Shown in pieces: positions 43,212 to 45,596 of a stretch of DNA of 45,596 nucleotides (positions are counted from its first letter, which is position 1; every line of letters begins with the position of its first letter). This DNA comes from Gammaproteobacteria bacterium (GTDB lineage Bacteria > Pseudomonadota > Gammaproteobacteria > Coxiellales > Coxiellaceae). The notes beneath the pieces were generated by a model. That model was not told the DNA's origin, ran no database searches, and was given only the letters and a program-made list of their open reading frames with translations. The stretch is from positions 24,547-70,142 of the forward strand of contig JAPLRF010000027.1 in assembly GCA_026399315.1 (NCBI GenBank), given 5' to 3'. A program made the translations under genes and the position numbers.

Positions 43212-44180
43212 ATGTTTCCACTCCAAACCTTATTCCCTCTAACTGATCAACGCAATTTCGTTATAGCCTACAGTGGTGGATTAGATTCACATGTCTTGCT
43301 ACACACCATGTTTAAATTAAAAAAATCCCACCCAGAAATCAATGTTCAAGCCGTTCACGTGAACCATCAATTAAATCCTTTATCGAACAATTGGGAAAAA
43401 CACTGCGCAGAAATTTGCGATGCATTAAATATTCCTATTAAAATCGAAAAAATCAACATTGATTTAAAACCCGGTGACAGTTTGGAAGAGCAGGCACGCA
43501 ACGCGCGTTATGCTATTTTGCAACAACATATCGATAAAAACAGTGTTTTATTAACAGCGCACAATGCCAACGACCAAGCGGAAACTTTTTTATTGCAAGC
43601 ATTGCGTGGCGCAGGCCCAAAAGGCTTGTCCGCCATGCCAATTAAAAAGAAACTAGGAGAGGGTTTTTTAATTCGCCCTTTATTGCATTTTACGCGCGAT
43701 GATTTAGAAAGTTATGCAAAAGAAAATAATTTAAAGTGGATTGAAGATGACAGTAATGTTGATATAAAATTTAATCGAAATTATTTGCGCCACGAAATTT
43801 TCCCTGTTCTGAAGAAGCGTTTTCCTGCGGTCATGGAAAACTTTTCACGTTCTAGTAGGTTGATGGCAGAACAAGAAGCGATTATTGCTGATATTGCGAA
43901 AGATGATCTTAAAACAGTACAGAAGCGGGGGCGGGAGCCTTCGCGTGATTTTTGCGATGCGCTTGATCTTAAGCAATTGCTTTTGTTGTCAGAGTCTCGC
44001 CAACGCTTGGTTCTCCGCGAATGGTTTCGCCAAAATAACCTTCGCATGCCGAACGAAAAGCATTTAAAGCAAATTCAAAAAGATGTTCTCAATGCGGCAC
44101 CGGATGCGCATCCGGTTTTTCAGTTGGGCGATTTAGTCTTGTTGCGCGAGCGGGGCGTGTTGTGCCTGAAATACACCTGA
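43212..44180 (+). CDS. tilS: tRNA(Ile)-lysidine synthase TilS, lacking the C-terminal domain (322 aa)
   Basis: Converts the wobble C of tRNA-Ile(CAU) to lysidine. The PP-loop is at residues 21-26 (SGGLDS), followed by VHVNHQLN, LTAHNANDQAETFLLQALRGAG and RPLLHFTRDDLESYA, all typical. E. coli TilS has about 430 residues; this one stops after GDLVLLRERGVLCLKYT, just before the TilS_C domain. Some bacterial enzymes naturally lack it, so it may still work. Two oddities: a family-A repeat in frame (QKRGREPSRDFC) in the middle, and a stop codon that overlaps an inverted-repeat terminus. The gene is essential in most bacteria, so function is probably kept. Confidence 0.88.
   Translation: MFPLQTLFPLTDQRNFVIAYSGGLDSHVLLHTMFKLKKSHPEINVQAVHVNHQLNPLSNNWEKHCAEICDALNIPIKIEKINIDLKPGDSLEEQARNARYAILQQHIDKNSVLLTAHNANDQAETFLLQALRGAGPKGLSAMPIKKKLGEGFLIRPLLHFTRDDLESYAKENNLKWIEDDSNVDIKFNRNYLRHEIFPVLKKRFPAVMENFSRSSRLMAEQEAIIADIAKDDLKTVQKRGREPSRDFCDALDLKQLLLLSESRQRLVLREWFRQNNLRMPNEKHLKQIQKDVLNAAPDAHPVFQLGDLVLLRERGVLCLKYT
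43919..43949 (+). repeat. REP-like palindrome, family A, in frame inside tilS
   Basis: CAGAAGCGGGGGCGGGAGCC followed by TTCGCGTGAT. Translated QKRGREPSRD, the same frame as in the RND pump gene. It splits a helical region of TilS without breaking the frame. Confidence 0.75.
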
Positions 44181-44202
44181 GCTCCCGCATTAAAATTTGT
44201 AC
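44178..44202 (+). repeat. Terminal-repeat-like sequence overlapping the tilS stop codon
   Basis: Starting with the tilS TGA, it matches the terminus of the 441-bp element at about 21 of 25 positions (GAGCTCCCGCATTAAAATTT, then GTAC). A weak opposite end (CAAATTTTTATTC) is near 44299-44312, but its outer bases do not match, so the extent is unclear. Confidence 0.5.
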
Positions 44203-44341
44203 CAATCGTGAAGGTTGCGAAAGACGTTAGTAAGAACTTTCATGCTGCTTGAGTGTAGGATTAAATGACGCCTGTTTTCACCAACATTCAACGCGTAGCA
44301 AATTTTTATTCTCTCTGGTTTCTTCAGGGTGTTCTAGAAAA

Positions 44342-44698
44342 TTAAACCAGAACACCTATCCCTTTGTCATTCACCAGATTGAGTAATTTTAACGATGTGC
44401 CACGCGGATGTTTAGCGCCAATTTCCCATTGTTTGATTGTTGAGACACTGGTGTTGAGATAGTGCGCAAAAACGGCTTGGCTCAGTTTTTCTTTTGCCCG
44501 GATTCTTTTAATTTCAGTGGATGATAAGTCTTTTATTTTCGGCAAACACCGAGCATCAAATTTGCGCATGGTTTTTTCATCAATTAATTTTGCTTCATAA
44601 AGGTCGCGTGCCATCTCGTGTGAAGCTTCAAGCGGCGTTAAGTAAACAAAAGGTTTTGCTTTAATTTTTTTTATTGTTTTAGTGGGTTTTTTTTTCAT
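44342..44698 (-). CDS. XRE-type helix-turn-helix antitoxin (118 aa)
   Basis: A C-terminal helix-turn-helix is visible (AKEKLSQAVFAHYLNTSVST then IKQWEIGAKHPRG), as in HigA-like antitoxins that bind RelE-family toxins, with a basic N-terminus (MKKKPTKTIKKIKAK). It lies downstream of and overlaps the toxin frame, the HigBA order. Two adjacent ATGs exist; 44698 has GAGG at better spacing. It remains intact although the toxin frame is broken. Confidence 0.78.
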   Translation of the reverse strand: MKKKPTKTIKKIKAKPFVYLTPLEASHEMARDLYEAKLIDEKTMRKFDARCLPKIKDLSSTEIKRIRAKEKLSQAVFAHYLNTSVSTIKQWEIGAKHPRGTSLKLLNLVNDKGIGVLV

Positions 44699-45062
44699 CA
44701 TACACCTCAATTAATTTTTTATTTTTAACAAGCTCATCAATTACCGTTTCATTTAATGAGAAATAATACTTTGCATTTTCTTGAAAAGCAGTTAATTCGT
44801 CATCAGTAATATCTTCTTTTTTGTTCTTTGGATAAGCATACAAGCAGAAAATACTACTTTCAATTTTAAATGTAATAATCGCTCTGCCACCATCTCTTCT
44901 TCCGCGATTATTTATTCCAATGCGCTTTTTATAGATATCGCCACCCAAATTGCCGTCGTTTAGGCCATTTTGTAATTCCTCTATAGCCTTAAGAATTTTT
45001 TTGTTACTGGCTTTCTCGTGTTTTGCCCATCTTGCAAAATACCGTGTTGCTAAAATTCACAT
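44679..45062 (-). pseudogene. RelE/HigB-type toxin frame with a stop at codon 2
   Basis: The C-terminal part (NRGRRDGGRAIITFKIESSI, LYAYPKNKKEDITDDEL) fits the RelE-type toxin family found with XRE antitoxins. The same frame is open upstream to RYFARWAKHEKASNKKILKA, which is the expected N-terminus of this family. It should start at ATG 45062, which has AAGGA in front, but the second codon is TGA (45057-45059). The next usable in-frame starts are a non-standard ATT at codon 3 or a TTG at 44948, which would lose 38 residues. The gene is therefore likely inactive or read from a rare start. Confidence 0.65.
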
Positions 45063-45082
45063 CTGTTTATCCTTAAAGTATA

Positions 45083-45093
45083 ACACATGGTGT
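45083..45093. promoter_or_regulatory. Short palindrome upstream of the toxin frame, possible operator
   Basis: ACAC-ATG-GTGT, within TAACACATGGTGTACTA, lies about 21-31 bp upstream of the toxin ATG, where an XRE-family antitoxin would bind. Confidence 0.35.
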
Positions 45094-45151
45094 ACTAGTT
45101 TCAAGTTTAAAGTAAAATGAAAAAATGAAACTATAAACCCGCATGATTACT

Positions 45152-45183
45152 TTGCAATACCGTGTTCTGAGAATTTTAACACG
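45152..45183 (-). pseudogene. Fragment of a second toxin N-terminus
   Basis: On the minus strand this reads AAA-ATT-CTC-AGA-ACA-CGG-TAT and translates KILRTRY, close to the ILATRY start of the toxin at 45032-45060. It shares CGGTATT...TTGCAA bases with that region. It probably remains from a duplicated or earlier toxin gene. Confidence 0.4.
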
Positions 45184-45251
45184 TGCGAAAACACCCAACT
45201 TGGGGTACGATACCTCAAAAATAAGGGTGGATAGAGAAGTTGCTATTGATT

Positions 45252-45279
45252 TTCCACTCGCTCACGCTCGGGGCTCTGA
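45252..45279 (+). repeat. Repeat family C, copy 2 (abuts the lepA start)
   Basis: TTCCACTCGCTCACGCTCGG then GGCTCTGA, ending directly at the lepA ATG. Opposite orientation to copy 1 before tilS. Confidence 0.7.
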
Positions 45280-45596
45280 ATGTCTACTATAGAAAATCAC
45301 ATTGTTATTCCACAAACACACATTCGAAATTTCTCGATCATTGCGCATATCGATCACGGTAAGTCGACCTTGGCGGATCGCTTAATCCAGCTTTGCGGCG
45401 GGCTATCTGACCGTGAAATGATGTCTCAAGTGCTTGATAGTATGGATATCGAACGCGAACGCGGCATTACCATTAAAGCACAAAGTGTGACTCTATTTTA
45501 TAAAGCGCACGATGGCGAAATGTACCAGCTCAACTTTATTGATACGCCAGGGCACGTAGATTTTTCGTATGAAGTTTCACGTTCTTTATTTGCTTG
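45280..45596 (+). CDS. lepA: Elongation factor 4 (LepA), N-terminus only
   Basis: Ribosomal back-translocase GTPase; the gene runs off the right edge with 105 codons visible. Motifs: G1 [36 protein letters not shown] (switch region) and [16 protein letters not shown] (G3). It starts at ATG 45280 with about 13 residues ([13 protein letters not shown]) before the usual IRNFSIIAH start. There is no clear ribosome binding site because family C DNA lies right in front, though GGGG 7 nt upstream could serve. Confidence 0.93.
   Translation, partial: MSTIENHIVIPQTHIRNFSIIAHIDHGKSTLADRLIQLCGGLSDREMMSQVLDSMDIERERGITIKAQSVTLFYKAHDGEMYQLNFIDTPGHVDFSYEVSRSLFA

Noticed and set aside
44299..44320. Right end of an element that cut tilS
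   Set aside because: CAAATTTTTATTC matches, but the outer GGGAGCCC part does not, so I do not define the full element.
1..45596. rRNA or tRNA genes, replication origin, insertion-sequence transposases, secretion-system genes
   Set aside because: None seen on either strand; effector suggestions therefore stay speculative.

Overview
The window is a stretch of an AT-leaning gammaproteobacterial chromosome. Its conserved blocks are holD-rimI, grpE divergent from nadK-recN, dnaK-dnaJ, ruvC-ruvA-ruvB-tolQ-tolR with yebC-aspS nearby, rppH...lgt-x-thyA, and accA-tilS. The mixture of housekeeping genes with secreted or effector-like orphans (a PI-PLC-like phospholipase, several family-less proteins, lipoprotein and beta-barrel genes) and a very high density of palindromic repeats is reminiscent of Legionellales/Coxiellaceae-type bacteria. 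That placement is inference; no rRNA or other decisive marker lies here.

Layout: 1-1752 holds the start of an exported protein (minus), a membrane protein of unknown function, a diverged holD and rimI. 1756-8425 (minus) holds an orphan, a secreted PI-PLC-like protein, a cupin dioxygenase-like protein, a charged orphan with a Lys-Asp tail, and recN, nadK and elyC. 8491-12327 (plus) is the heat-shock block grpE, dnaK, dnaJ with two sigma-32-type promoters. 12368-13008 is a VapBC toxin-antitoxin pair. 13116-18018 (minus) holds an EamA transporter, tolR, tolQ, a 553-bp non-coding gap, ruvB, ruvA and ruvC. 18130-19071 is a plus-strand orphan. 19163-22330 (minus) holds a small membrane protein, yebC, aspS and a zinc-ribbon protein. 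22788-23348 is an outer-membrane protein with a strong terminator. 23539-29251 (minus) holds ychJ, an orphan, nrdB and nrdA, with paired NrdR-type boxes upstream. 29492-39077 (plus) holds rppH, a TauE/SafE permease, a large beta-barrel protein, lgt, a small membrane protein, thyA, an RND pump and its outer-membrane channel. 39406-41164 (minus) holds trmL, a PmtA-like methyltransferase and mlaA. 41297-44180 (plus) holds trhO, accA and a short tilS. 44342-45062 (minus) is a RelE/XRE-type pair whose toxin frame looks broken, and the window ends inside lepA.

The most unusual content is the repeat landscape. (i) A dispersed REP-like palindrome (family A) sits exactly on the stop codon of six genes, each ending Lys-TAG-C, and is also found in frame inside tilS and at the end of the RND pump gene. 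(ii) One family-A element downstream of ruvB has been split by a 441-bp non-coding element with 25-bp imperfect terminal inverted repeats and a 12-bp near-identical target duplication. Inside that element are two divergent copies of a structured module that share a core sequence but have compensating, different stems. (iii) A terminus of the same type overlaps the stop codon of a C-terminally short tilS. (iv) A second family of GATCAGGGATC-type inverted repeats lies at four places, one of which forms the C-terminus of trhO. (v) A third 27-bp repeat abuts lepA and precedes tilS. Together these suggest that small mobile palindromes have been remodelling gene ends across this genome.
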